A stretch of 47,707 bases of DNA, taken from assembly GCF_900167085.1 (NCBI RefSeq), contig NZ_FUXA01000016.1:1-47707 (forward strand), read 5' to 3'. The translations under genes were made by a program, and so were the position numbers. This document shows positions 7,561-15,754 of this stretch, in pieces. The stretch is from Eubacterium ruminantium (GTDB lineage Bacteria; Bacillota; Clostridia; Lachnospirales; Lachnospiraceae). Each line of letters opens with the position of its first letter. Position 1 is the first letter of the stretch. Under the pieces are notes generated by a model. That model was given only the letters and a program-made list of their open reading frames with translations. It was not told where the DNA came from and did not search any database.

Positions 7561-8679
7561 CTATTTTAATAAGCTAATAATGCTCTTAAGCATTCTTTTT
7601 GTATATTCAATTTCTTGTTCTGTGGTTTCTTCACATATTGTAAACCTTACACATTCCAATGCTTCTTCGGAAGATAAACCATAAGCCAAAGCGACATGAC
7701 TTGGTTCGTCAGAATCCGTAGAACATGCAGATCCGGTTCCTATATATATATTCACATCATTTAAAAGATTAACTAAATCTAATCCTTTAATTCCCGGAAA
7801 CCTGCAAAATATATTATTTGGAAGTCTATTTTTTCCAATCTTACCTATTACTTTTCCGCCAATGTCACGTATAAAATACAATAGAGAATCTCTTTTATTT
7901 TCAAGAGTGGAAGAGTTGTATTCTATTATATTAAACGCTTCTCCCAAACTTGCTATGAGCGGAGTTGACGGAGTACCGCCAATTAATCCTTGTTCTCCAA
8001 ATATTATTGGAGTTATTTTATTTTGTATGGAATTTCTTATATATAACAATCCCGTTCCTTTTAGTCCATTTATTTTTTGTCCCGACATTGACATTGCATC
8101 TATTCGAAAATCCTGCACATCGATAGGATAATAAGGTATAAACTGAGTTGCATCTACATGTAAATATCCTTTGTTATATTCATGAACTATTTTCGAGATA
8201 AGCTTTATGGGTTGTATAATTCCTGTTTCAGAATTAGCCATTTGTATACTCACTAAACAAGGAATATTTAATCGAGAACATTTTGAAATATGACGAGATA
8301 ATTCAGAAATATCTATTATTCCATTTTTATTTACATTAATTAATTGTTTTGCATAAGGAAGCCAATCATATAATCTTATAATGTCGTTATGTTCAACAAC
8401 CGATGTTATAAATACAGTTTCAGGTTGATTTCGCAACATACCTTGAATCAATACATTGTTAGACATGGTTGCTCCGTTAGTGAAGAATACTTCTTCGGAC
8501 TTACAATTAATTTTTTTTCCAATAATATTTTTAGCCTTTTCTATTTCTTCACGAGCTAAAATACCCGCCATATGTTCTGAACTTGGATTACCATATAATG
8601 TTTCAGCAATATTATTAAATTTCGCCAAAACTCTTTTGTCTACTTTTGTGCTGGCAGCATTGTCTAAATATACTTCCAT
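7561..8679 (-). CDS. Cysteine desulfurase (class V aminotransferase, NifS/IscS/DndA-like)
   Basis: A 372-aa PLP enzyme, full length for the family. Visible features: YLDNAAST at the N-terminus, GNPSSEH, FTNGATMSNN, VVEHND (PLP-stacking His), HVDATQ (Asp/Gln contacting PLP), SGQKINGLKG with the Schiff-base Lys, and GTGSACST with the sulfur-accepting Cys; VRFTICEETTEQEI gives the C-terminal Arg. The usual SGHK is SGQK here, a His to Gln change next to the Lys. The reaction would be cysteine to alanine plus enzyme-bound persulfide. No sulfur-accepting partner (DndC-like, IscU, ThiI/MnmA) is visible in the window. It follows a small gene by four bases and precedes the holin. Confidence 0.9.
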   Translation of the reverse strand: MEVYLDNAASTKVDKRVLAKFNNIAETLYGNPSSEHMAGILAREEIEKAKNIIGKKINCKSEEVFFTNGATMSNNVLIQGMLRNQPETVFITSVVEHNDIIRLYDWLPYAKQLINVNKNGIIDISELSRHISKCSRLNIPCLVSIQMANSETGIIQPIKLISKIVHEYNKGYLHVDATQFIPYYPIDVQDFRIDAMSMSGQKINGLKGTGLLYIRNSIQNKITPIIFGEQGLIGGTPSTPLIASLGEAFNIIEYNSSTLENKRDSLLYFIRDIGGKVIGKIGKNRLPNNIFCRFPGIKGLDLVNLLNDVNIYIGTGSACSTDSDEPSHVALAYGLSSEEALECVRFTICEETTEQEIEYTKRMLKSIISLLK

Positions 8680-8682
8680 AAA

Positions 8683-8889
8683 TCACCGCCTGTCTTGCCA
8701 TTCTCTCCAAGCTTCCTTTGTAGCGCTTCTCTTAAATACGAATACAATAATCGGATCATTAGTATTTATATCTCGAGATGGGAATATATGTACCGGTTTA
8801 ATTCCTTTCGCTTCCCAATAAAACGCCGCCTGTTTCGGATTGACAATAATTATATTATCTTCAAAATCTATATTTGACGATTGAAACAT
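8683..8889 (-). CDS. Small protein of unknown function
   Basis: A 68-aa protein with AGGAGG upstream. It reads NPKQAAFYWEAKGIKPVHIF then a strand-rich segment and a basic WREWQDRR end. Its stop codon is four bases before the desulfurase start, so the two are coupled. The NPKQA...G..P pattern resembles small phage proteins in which the residue name is not established; no function assigned. Confidence 0.6.
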   Translation of the reverse strand: MFQSSNIDFEDNIIIVNPKQAAFYWEAKGIKPVHIFPSRDINTNDPIIVFVFKRSATKEAWREWQDRR

Positions 8890-8911
8890 TTTCCTTTTCC
8901 TCCTATAATCA

Positions 8912-9268
8912 CTATTCTATTGATTTATTACGTCTTCGTCTGGATCTTTTAGGTTTTATTTCTTCTATGGGTTGTTCTATAGATTCCTCTACTGTTTCAA
9001 CAACAGAAGATTTATACTCCATTATTTTTCGAACAGTATCAGCAACCGACTTCTGAATATCCTTGCCAATATATAATTTGCTTAAACCTTCCTTAGCTTC
9101 TTCTATTGATATTAATTTTCCTTCAAATTTACTACATATTCGAAATATTTCTCGACAGTTTTCCGAACAATAATTTAACTTCCATGTATTATTTGATGCC
9201 TGTTTGTCGCAATGTCCACAATACTCATATGAATTTCCGCAAACACAACATTTTCTTTTACTTGACAA
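8912..9268 (-). CDS. Zinc-finger-like phage protein with basic C-terminus
   Basis: A 118-aa protein starting at TTG (AAAGGAAG upstream). Its first 40 residues hold CCVCG, CGHC and YCSENC, enough Cys/His for two treble-clef-type zinc sites. A helical segment (SIEEAKEGL) follows, then an acidic linker and a basic KRSRRRRNK tail. The layout suggests a nucleic-acid or protein-binding adaptor. It lies directly after the tRNA. Confidence 0.65.
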   Translation of the reverse strand: MSSKRKCCVCGNSYEYCGHCDKQASNNTWKLNYCSENCREIFRICSKFEGKLISIEEAKEGLSKLYIGKDIQKSVADTVRKIMEYKSSVVETVEESIEQPIEEIKPKRSRRRRNKSIE

Positions 9269-9303
9269 TTAATCACTTCCTTTCATTTTTAACGAATTTT
9301 ACA

Positions 9304-9374
9304 AGCCCAAAGTCGGAATTGAACCAACGTTTGGAGATTACAAATCACCCGTTCTACCGTTAAACTATTTGGGC
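9304..9374 (-). tRNA. tRNA-Thr(UGU)-like
   Basis: On the minus strand a cloverleaf of 71 bases can be drawn. The acceptor stem GCCCAAA/TTTGGGC has seven perfect pairs. The D arm has GTT/AAC with GG in the loop. The anticodon loop TTTGTAA gives UGU. The T arm is GTTGG-TTCAATT-CCGAC. The anticodon stem has one U-U mismatch, and CCA is not encoded. It begins right at the end of the T-run of a terminator, so it must be processed from read-through or another promoter. Confidence 0.75.
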
Positions 9375-9402
9375 AAAAAAGGGAGAGGTATATCCCCTCC
9401 CC
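9375..9402 (-). terminator. Intrinsic terminator after the tail protein extension
   Basis: On the minus strand GGGGAGG pairs with CCTC-T-CCC (one bulged T), followed by TTTTTT. It lies seven bases past the stop of the Ig-like extension and directly before the tRNA. Confidence 0.8.
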
Positions 9403-9408
9403 ATAAAA

Positions 9409-9645
9409 TTATTCAGTTACAATAATATTACATGTGTCAGTATAATCTACGCCGTCCACAGTAATCTTAGCTGTTATTGTAGCAGTACCCGCAGAGACAC
9501 CAGTAACAACACCATCCACAATAGTAGCTACTTCATCATCGCTAGATGTCCAAGTAACCACAGAATTTGCAGGCACAGTTGTTGCTACAAGAGTAAGAGT
9601 TTCTCCTACGGAAACATTATCCTCAGCCCTGCCGAGGTTGATACT
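9409..9645 (-). CDS. Ig-like (Big_2) domain, read only by +1 frameshift from the tail protein
   Basis: After the tail protein stop, the +1 frame stays open for 78 codons and then stops at TAA (9409-9411). It encodes a bacterial Ig-like domain: SVGETLTLVATTVPANS, TWTSSDDEVATI, VDGVVTGVSAGTATITAK. There is no RBS or good start codon at its beginning, so it is best read as a C-terminal extension made by frameshifting on the CCC-TAG site. The fusion would be 357 aa. Ig-like extensions on tail or capsid proteins are known to decorate virions and bind carbohydrates. A plain disabling mutation is the alternative. Confidence 0.75.
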   Translation of the reverse strand, partial: SINLGRAEDNVSVGETLTLVATTVPANSVVTWTSSDDEVATIVDGVVTGVSAGTATITAKITVDGVDYTDTCNIIVTE

Positions 9646-9649
9646 AGGG
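9621..9649 (-). promoter_or_regulatory. Programmed +1 frameshift site with downstream hairpin
   Basis: The last sense codon and stop are CCC-TAG. A tRNA-Pro slipping by +1 onto CCU would continue into the Ig-like frame as AGT-ATC-AAC. Six bases past the stop is the hairpin CCTCGGC-AGG-GCTGAGG (seven pairs, one G-U). Programmed +1 shifting on CCCU is established for structural proteins of Listeria phage PSA, which supports this reading. Confidence 0.7.
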
Positions 9650-10483
9650 TGTATCGTCAGCTTCTGTTACAACTGTTTCAACAATATTTTCATCTGGGTA
9701 GAAGATATAGTAAAGAACTTTTGTTCCTGAACAATAATCTACCTGAAGTGTTCCGTTGAAATCCATTTCCTGATTTTCGCTAGAAAGGTTAATTGTAACA
9801 GATGGATCTGCCATGAAGTTAGGGATAACAACATACGCAGGTCTAAGCTCTTCCTTACAAGGATCTACATAAGAAACGTAGAGTGTAAGTCTACAAGCAC
9901 TTGGGAATTTATCAGCAGTATTTGTAAGTTTAATACCACTTTCAACTTCTCTTGTATACATTACAAGGTAATTAACTGGATAATCAACTCCGGCTGTTGT
10001 GCCTGTAGAAGGAAGAGTAATAGTATCTCCGGCAACCTTAAATGTACCATCATCAAAAGAAGCAGCAGAAGTACTCTTTGTAAGTGGCTCAGAGTTTGCA
10101 CCATTACCATAAATACCAATAACCTTAACTGTGTCAAGGTCTGCTGTTGTATCTTCGATTTCTGCACCCGGTGCAACGATAATAATCTTTGGCATATCGA
10201 TCTTCTTTGTAGAAGTTGCCTTCTCGATTGTTGAACCTGAAGCTGCGTTCATAATAGCTGGATGGAGAAATGCGTTAGTTGCATTGAACTCACCGTTCTT
10301 TGAAGTATAGATACGTCTAACGATATTTCCCTTCTTATCTGTGATTTCTCTTGGATCCGAAGTAATTGCGATACTTGCGTTTGAAAGCTGATCTACTGTG
10401 TAATAGATTTCTGACTCATCAAATGAAGTTGCAACGGCTTCAAGAATCTCATCTATTGTATGGTTTCCTAAAATAAATGCCAT
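9644..10483 (-). CDS. Major tail tube/virion protein (short form)
   Basis: A 279-aa beta-rich protein starting MAFILGNHTIDE at 10483, with AAAGGAG upstream. The N-terminal part has an EITDKKGNIVRRIYTSKNGEF segment; the rest alternates short strands with Thr/Ser/Gly loops. Such a composition, plus its place after the connector genes and its own terminators on both sides, fits the most abundant tail component. No motif names it uniquely. A frameshift at its end would give a minor long form carrying an Ig-like domain (9409-9645). Confidence 0.7.
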   Translation of the reverse strand: MAFILGNHTIDEILEAVATSFDESEIYYTVDQLSNASIAITSDPREITDKKGNIVRRIYTSKNGEFNATNAFLHPAIMNAASGSTIEKATSTKKIDMPKIIIVAPGAEIEDTTADLDTVKVIGIYGNGANSEPLTKSTSAASFDDGTFKVAGDTITLPSTGTTAGVDYPVNYLVMYTREVESGIKLTNTADKFPSACRLTLYVSYVDPCKEELRPAYVVIPNFMADPSVTINLSSENQEMDFNGTLQVDYCSGTKVLYYIFYPDENIVETVVTEADDTP

Positions 10484-10501
10484 AATTCTTTTCTCCTTTA
10501 C

Positions 10502-10534
10502 AAAAAAAATAAAAGCAATCATTTAAGATTGCTT
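10502..10534 (-). terminator. Intrinsic terminator just before the major tail gene
   Basis: On the minus strand AAGCAATC-TTAAAT-GATTGCTT is followed by TTATTTTTTTT. It lies between the stop at 10538 and the RBS of the tail gene. With no room for a promoter after it, it must be partial, or it protects the 3' end of upstream mRNA. Confidence 0.8.
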
Positions 10535-10537
10535 ATG

Positions 10538-11362
10538 TTAAATAGGTTTCATAAAATTGTAATCTTCCGGTTTTATTTTGGACGAATCCATAAAGCCGGA
10601 ATATAAACCGTGACTAAGAGCATTGGTTGACTCGTATATTTGAAGTCTTTTCACGCTATCAAAAAATTGATATACACCTAATTCTCTAAGTTCAGACGAC
10701 TTGTATTTGAATCCGGGGTGATTGCAACAACCAGATATGATAGGAAGTAATCCTGAATCTTCTTCAGAACCACTCTTTTTTTTATTCTCTCTATTACGAA
10801 GTTCATTTTGGTCTTTGCGAATATACCATTTCTTCATAATTTTATCACTCGTCATTTTTTCCTCCGGAAAAATATTAAATACATTTCTTAAATACTGAGA
10901 CAAATGAAAATAAACTTCCTCGTTTATTTCAACTTCATTTTCCATATCCCTTAATATAGGAGTTTTAGTTCCATCCTTTGCAACTTTTTCAAAAGCCCCA
11001 AACTTTTCAAGATCTATATTAGGAAGGAACGTTTGATAAACCTCTTTATCCGCACCTCGAATTAACATTATGAAAAGTTGAAAATCGGAAATTTCATTCC
11101 AATCTATATTTTGCTCCCAAAGTTGTAATCTGAAACTTGTAGTATTTGATGTGAACAAACTTAATGTTGAATAATATCTTTTTTCGCCCAATCTAACGAT
11201 ATCGCCTATTTTGGGTTGGGTAAGAACAATATTCCCATCCACACCCTCCAAATCAATAACGTAGGGGTCTCCAAAAAACAAAGATAGTTTATCAAACTCA
11301 ATTATAGGATTTCGAGATTTGATTTTTTTTATTGCCCCAACGTTTAACTGTTGCTTTGCCAT
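10538..11362 (-). CDS. Phage protein, possible tail assembly chaperone
   Basis: A 274-aa protein. KIGDIVRLGEKRYYSTLS and LWEQNIDWNEISDFQLF form a block that recurs in Firmicute phage proteins next to the tail tube gene; a basic low-complexity linker (NRENKKKSGSEED) and a helical C-terminus follow. Its ATG overlaps the upstream stop (TAATG). Tail assembly chaperones usually follow the tail tube gene; here the order is reversed, so the assignment is tentative. Confidence 0.65.
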   Translation of the reverse strand: MAKQQLNVGAIKKIKSRNPIIEFDKLSLFFGDPYVIDLEGVDGNIVLTQPKIGDIVRLGEKRYYSTLSLFTSNTTSFRLQLWEQNIDWNEISDFQLFIMLIRGADKEVYQTFLPNIDLEKFGAFEKVAKDGTKTPILRDMENEVEINEEVYFHLSQYLRNVFNIFPEEKMTSDKIMKKWYIRKDQNELRNRENKKKSGSEEDSGLLPIISGCCNHPGFKYKSSELRELGVYQFFDSVKRLQIYESTNALSHGLYSGFMDSSKIKPEDYNFMKPI

Positions 11363-11961
11363 TAATAAGTTATTTCCTTATTTGCTATTCTTGTAGGTTT
11401 ACCATATTGGGTTTTAGTAACATTATTATCAGTTACCTGACTAAATATTAAAGTTCGACACAAATACTTTGCATCCACAACAGATTCATTATCTGAAATA
11501 AGTTGTATGGTTCGTCCAAAGAAATTGCTATAATTAAATTGGTCTTGAATAAGAGCAGCCAACAGATCGTGTCTTGCAATTCCCGTATCTTCATCTTTAA
11601 TATTTTTCTGTTCACACAAAATTACAAATACTACATGTAAATGTTTTTGAAGGTCATTATACATACGAGAAGAATTTGTAAAATTTCGTTCCACATTTTC
11701 ATACCCAACAGTAAAACAAATATAATTCTGAACATCCGTTTGTGTTTCGGGAATTATGTAATATGGACGAATATTTACACCGAAATACTCATCGTTTTCG
11801 GCTTCTTCACTCTGAAGTTTTTTATTATTCAAAACGTGAATAATATCATCGTTTTCAAGCAACTTCTGTTTTATAATTTCCTTAATCCTAATATTATCAT
11901 TGTCTGTAACGTATTTAAGACTTGCGAGGCGTTTTGAATCTTCTTTATTCCATTTCTTCAT
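11362..11961 (-). CDS. Putative neck/tail terminator protein
   Basis: A 199-aa mixed alpha/beta protein with AAAGGAGG upstream. It overlaps the next gene at the stop (TAATG). The central part (YICFTVGYENVERNF..., HLHVVFVILC, HDLLAALIQDQFN) reads as a small alpha/beta fold like tail terminator proteins. Position between connector genes and tail tube supports a neck role; not proven. Confidence 0.6.
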   Translation of the reverse strand: MKKWNKEDSKRLASLKYVTDNDNIRIKEIIKQKLLENDDIIHVLNNKKLQSEEAENDEYFGVNIRPYYIIPETQTDVQNYICFTVGYENVERNFTNSSRMYNDLQKHLHVVFVILCEQKNIKDEDTGIARHDLLAALIQDQFNYSNFFGRTIQLISDNESVVDAKYLCRTLIFSQVTDNNVTKTQYGKPTRIANKEITY

Positions 11962-11973
11962 AACACGCCTCCT

Positions 11974-13161
11974 TTATAATGAGACTATTTGAAGTGGCAA
12001 TTCTGCCACCAAACCATCTCGATTATTTTTAACTGTCAGTACTTTGCCTATATATTCTTCATCTCCTAAGAATTTTATTTTAATAGTATTTGAAGAATTT
12101 CCTTCAATTACCTTAACCAACTCTGAAGCGTCAGTATCATCTATATAGTATGACCATTCACCCGGAGTTTGATCATTAATAAGTTCATTGGAATTGTAAT
12201 AAGCAATGGTTACTGCTTTATAACTACCTTTAACTTTAATATGCGGTTCTGCACCGGCATATGTAATCTCGGCATAATTACCGGAAAGCGTTGGATCTAT
12301 TTCCGCCGGTATATAAGATGGAAGATTGGATTCATTAATAAGGTCTGCCCACATACCAATAATTCTCCCACTATCATCACGTTCAATCACATCATGATGT
12401 TGATCATAATTATCTTCTTTAAATGTATAGAGAATATTTCCCCTATTAGCAAATGGCTCAACCTTAGAAACTCTCCATGCAAGAGGTTCTGGTAAATCCA
12501 CACTTATAATTATTCTTTTATTGTAGAAGAGAGTCTTTGTAGTTTCATTGTACGGTAATATACATTTTGTTATATTATCTGTACTTTCGAATACATGATC
12601 ATGCCACACTCCTGACGTGTATGAACTTTGACTTCTTTCTACTCCCCACATTTCTTTTTTCTTACCACCGTCTACCCATTGAAATTTATGACCACATGGT
12701 AATACCGACCATGTAGGGAATTCACTATTATTTGCACTAGCAGTAGAAACCACTAACCATCTATTATATATACCATCTTTGTTTTTTAAATCCACAAATA
12801 ACCCTGTTGGAAAAACACTGTTTGTAGGTATTTCATATTTATCCTTATAATAAGGAATATTGCACTTATAACTAGGCTTAAACATGATTCTGTTATCTAC
12901 CTCATCTTTATTTAGTGTTCTATAGGAATTAACCATGAATTTTATTTCAATTGGAATCTTTGTTCCTGATCCTTCCGGACGAAGATCAGTATTCTCGTTC
13001 GGCTGATCATCATGTTCAGCATCATAGAACCAACCAACAGTGTGAGTAGGATCGCTATACCAAGTTTCCTCAATTATATTTCTAGCCTCATATCTATGAC
13101 GCTGTCCATCCGTATGCACTCTACCCACACCAAGTTTTGTTTTGTATTCATTAAAATTCAT
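11974..13161 (-). CDS. Structural protein with C-terminal Ig-like domain
   Basis: A 395-aa protein with GGAGG upstream of its ATG. Residues about 1-290 have many Trp, Tyr and Asp and look like a compact beta-rich virion domain. Residues about 300-395 (ITYAGAEPHIKVKGSYKAV..., GEWSYYIDDTDASELV, NTIKIKFLGDEEYIGKVLTV) read as an Ig-like/fibronectin-like fold common as an add-on in gut-phage virion proteins. It lies between connector and tail genes. Candidate roles are a head-tail stopper or a collar decoration; I cannot separate them. Confidence 0.65.
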   Translation of the reverse strand: MNFNEYKTKLGVGRVHTDGQRHRYEARNIIEETWYSDPTHTVGWFYDAEHDDQPNENTDLRPEGSGTKIPIEIKFMVNSYRTLNKDEVDNRIMFKPSYKCNIPYYKDKYEIPTNSVFPTGLFVDLKNKDGIYNRWLVVSTASANNSEFPTWSVLPCGHKFQWVDGGKKKEMWGVERSQSSYTSGVWHDHVFESTDNITKCILPYNETTKTLFYNKRIIISVDLPEPLAWRVSKVEPFANRGNILYTFKEDNYDQHHDVIERDDSGRIIGMWADLINESNLPSYIPAEIDPTLSGNYAEITYAGAEPHIKVKGSYKAVTIAYYNSNELINDQTPGEWSYYIDDTDASELVKVIEGNSSNTIKIKFLGDEEYIGKVLTVKNNRDGLVAELPLQIVSL

Positions 13162-13502
13162 ACAACACCTCCGTTCTTTTTAGAAGGTGTTATTTTCATT
13201 ACTTCAGCACCGGCATCCAAAATTAATTTGCGATATTTTGAAAAATTAAAGTCGGTTTGTAAATTATTTAAGGCTTCTTCTAAAAGGCTCAATACCATTA
13301 CTAATTCTGTGGGACACCCCAATAATTCGTTGAGTCCAGAAATCCCCCACATAAGTGTTGTATGAGCAACTGCTAGATTTACGTTCGGAAATTCGTTTGG
13401 TTTTTCTGCAACTACTAGCAAAAAGAATATTCTCTTACGAATAATATTAACTATGTCGGAAATTTGCATATCAGCAAATTCCCCGTATTTATGACTAATC
13501 AT
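13158..13502 (-). CDS. Small helical phage protein
   Basis: A 114-aa protein starting at an ATG that overlaps the upstream stop (TAATGA). It is largely helical with hydrophobic stretches (IIRKRIFFLLVVAEK, TELVMVLSLLEEALNNL). It overlaps the next gene by four bases. It is probably a head-tail connector accessory; no motif is recognised. Confidence 0.6.
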   Translation of the reverse strand: MISHKYGEFADMQISDIVNIIRKRIFFLLVVAEKPNEFPNVNLAVAHTTLMWGISGLNELLGCPTELVMVLSLLEEALNNLQTDFNFSKYRKLILDAGAEVMKITPSKKNGGVV

Positions 13503-13963
13503 TATCTGTTACCCAAATAAGAGTTATATATATAACCCCTATCTCTAAGCAGAGAACGAACTTTGTTTTTAGAATCAGAAAGCAAATTCCTAAGCTGATC
13601 TAAGTGATTAGCTTGAGCAAAAAATCGACTTTCCTTATTATTGGTTACCATTTGATTTACAAGAGAAGTTGTATAAACCTTAGGCTCCAACCAACACACC
13701 ATCATCTGATATGCCAATAATTCTTCCACAAAATTCTTATCTGAATATTCATTTACAGATTCCGTAAGAGTATATTCCATTTCGGCAATTTCATCATCCG
13801 CCGAAAATGTATTAAATATTCTATATATATACGGGACGCTAATAGCAGACTGAAGCCATTCAAGCATCTGCTTTGTAGCGGTAGGTTCTGGAAGTCCCGC
13901 AAATTCGTAATCACGAATCTTATTTAAGAAGCGTGAATATATATCATTATAGGAAGAGGTCAT
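13502..13963 (-). CDS. Putative head-tail connector protein
   Basis: A 153-aa helical protein; the start at 13963 (MTSSYND) has GGGAGG upstream. The sequence YNDIYSRFLNKIRDYEF and a later helical YQMMVCWLEPKVYT segment match the overall shape of gp6/gp15-type connectors, which form the ring below the portal. The place two genes after the capsid gene also fits. Confidence 0.65.
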   Translation of the reverse strand: MTSSYNDIYSRFLNKIRDYEFAGLPEPTATKQMLEWLQSAISVPYIYRIFNTFSADDEIAEMEYTLTESVNEYSDKNFVEELLAYQMMVCWLEPKVYTTSLVNQMVTNNKESRFFAQANHLDQLRNLLSDSKNKVRSLLRDRGYIYNSYLGNR

Positions 13964-13981
13964 GTTCACACCTCCCATATG

Positions 13982-14554
13982 TTAATTTGACAGAAGTTCA
14001 TTTAACAGACTAAGGTCAGTACCAAAGGCTTCATCAAGAGCCTTTATCTTTCTGATACTATCTATTTCACCTGTCGTAATCTGATTAACCGCCATTGACT
14101 TTAAAGTATCAATAGCACCCTTTGGAAGTTTACTAATAGCTTCTTTCATTTGAGACTCTGGCATATCAAGTATTTCCTTAAGATTCTTTACGGCAAAATG
14201 CTCGTCATAGAATTTCTTGAGAGTAGGATATTCGTTAATAAAATCTTCATCCATAACAATTATCCTTGGCTTATATATAGCCTTATCCTTTGAACGAATA
14301 AGAGCAACTAAATCTCTATACTCAATATCCGACTCATCATCATAATCCGAAAACATATATGTCATTCCTGTCTTTGTACCATTAATAAACAACTTGCCAT
14401 ATGTTACTGAACGACATGGAATACCATCGTTTGGATCAAACTCTCTCTTTGCAGGCTTAGTATCCATCTGCTTTACCTCTTCATTCTTTACTTCTGTCTC
14501 AACAACAGATTCATCTGTATTTACAACCTTTTTAGGCATAACTTTTCTTGGCAT
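13982..14554 (-). CDS. Head-region protein of unknown function
   Basis: A 190-aa protein with AAAGGAG upstream. It has a basic start (MPRKVMPKK), an acidic linker, then a mixed domain (PCRSVTYGKLFINGTKTGMT...). The C-terminal half is helical. It directly follows the major capsid gene, where head-fibre or connector-linked proteins are found. No family recognised. Confidence 0.65.
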   Translation of the reverse strand: MPRKVMPKKVVNTDESVVETEVKNEEVKQMDTKPAKREFDPNDGIPCRSVTYGKLFINGTKTGMTYMFSDYDDESDIEYRDLVALIRSKDKAIYKPRIIVMDEDFINEYPTLKKFYDEHFAVKNLKEILDMPESQMKEAISKLPKGAIDTLKSMAVNQITTGEIDSIRKIKALDEAFGTDLSLLNELLSN

Positions 14555-14573
14555 AATTCTTTCTCCTTTTATT

Positions 14574-14603
14574 CATAAAATAGGAGAGGACAGAGCCTCT
14601 CCT
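14574..14603 (-). terminator. Hairpin after the major capsid gene (weak terminator)
   Basis: On the minus strand GGAGAGG-CTCTGT-CCTCTCC is followed by TATTTTATG. The T-run is broken, so termination may be partial. It may act mainly as a 3' stabiliser of the abundant capsid mRNA. Confidence 0.6.
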
Positions 14604-14616
14604 TACAGTTTGTTTA

Positions 14617-15729
14617 TTAGATATCCCAATAACCGAACATACGTCCAATGTACAGTCCGAAACCAAGTCTTCTCTGTACTTCATATGTCTGAAGGTCAGA
14701 TACATACTTCTCGTTTCTCTCGAGTACTTCGAAAATTTCAGTATCGCCTTCGTCAACCATCTTAATAAACTTTCCTTCATCACCAATTACTGGAATAATA
14801 TAAAGCTTATCTGTGTCGAATACATACTGACTATATGTCTTATCCTTGAATCTATTAGGAATCTCAAGGAGAGTTGTTCCCTCATAAATACCGATGTTAC
14901 CAGTATTCATAACGTTATCTCTCTGATCCTTTGCAGCCCAGTTAACGTCTGCAAGACCACTAATCTTTGAAAGTGCAGCCTTTGCACCCATGATAACTAC
15001 ATTTGCGCCATTGTTTGCAGCTGAAACAGCCTGAACAATATCATCAAATGATGCCTTTGTTGTAGCATCGAGTGTACCAGTACCCTTGAATCTTCCCGGA
15101 AGTGAAGTTACAGCCTGAATAAGCTCTGCGTATGTCTCTTCCTGAATCATTGCAACGAATGAACGTCCAATATTTGCTACCCACTTAGACCAATCTACGT
15201 CACCAAGGACATAACGATTGATGTCAGCACCAATTTTAACTACATAGAGTTCTGTAGGAATAGAAATTGTCTGTCTACCCTTAAGTCTCTGTAAAATATG
15301 ATCGTGATGTGATGTTCCGGCTTTAGCGATTGAGAAGAGTGCATCGTCATCCTCAATAACGAAATCCTGTCTATCACCAAAAGCAATCTGCTTTCTATCA
15401 ACGAGTGCGTTGAAGAAATCTGACTCCTTGAAGTTTGTATCAATAACAATATTAATTGTATCCTCTACGATATCAAACCACTGACGAGCATTATCTCTAA
15501 TTGCTCTACGAACAGCCTTTGTATCATGGATATCTGTAATTCCAAGTACCTGACGAGAAAAGTCGAGGATTCTTGCATTAGCTTCTTGCTTTGTAATCTT
15601 TCTATCTGTTTCAGCATCATAAATCTCACGACCAAGTGCTACATCTGTCATAAGATTTGAAATAGCTTCATAATCTGTATTCATAGCTGAAAATACAGCC
15701 ATTGTATGCTCATTAAAATTCTTAGCCAT
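14617..15729 (-). CDS. Major capsid protein
   Basis: A 370-aa protein with a strong RBS (AAAGGAGG). Its length, its place after the protease-scaffold and a small head protein, and its even alpha/beta character (for example RDFVIEDDDALFSIAKAG-like E-loop region, then TASFDDIVQAVSAANN helix, then IPVIGDEGKFIKMVDEG strands) fit an HK97-fold capsid protein. The adjacent hairpin after the gene fits high expression. The fold itself cannot be proven by eye; structure prediction would settle it. Confidence 0.75.
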   Translation of the reverse strand: MAKNFNEHTMAVFSAMNTDYEAISNLMTDVALGREIYDAETDRKITKQEANARILDFSRQVLGITDIHDTKAVRRAIRDNARQWFDIVEDTINIVIDTNFKESDFFNALVDRKQIAFGDRQDFVIEDDDALFSIAKAGTSHHDHILQRLKGRQTISIPTELYVVKIGADINRYVLGDVDWSKWVANIGRSFVAMIQEETYAELIQAVTSLPGRFKGTGTLDATTKASFDDIVQAVSAANNGANVVIMGAKAALSKISGLADVNWAAKDQRDNVMNTGNIGIYEGTTLLEIPNRFKDKTYSQYVFDTDKLYIIPVIGDEGKFIKMVDEGDTEIFEVLERNEKYVSDLQTYEVQRRLGFGLYIGRMFGYWDI

Positions 15730-15754
15730 AATTTAATTTCCTCCTTTCCTCAAA

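Noticed and set aside
9409-9646. Separate small gene for the Ig-like domain
   Set aside because: No start codon with RBS at its beginning; the frame begins at the tail protein stop with a slip site.
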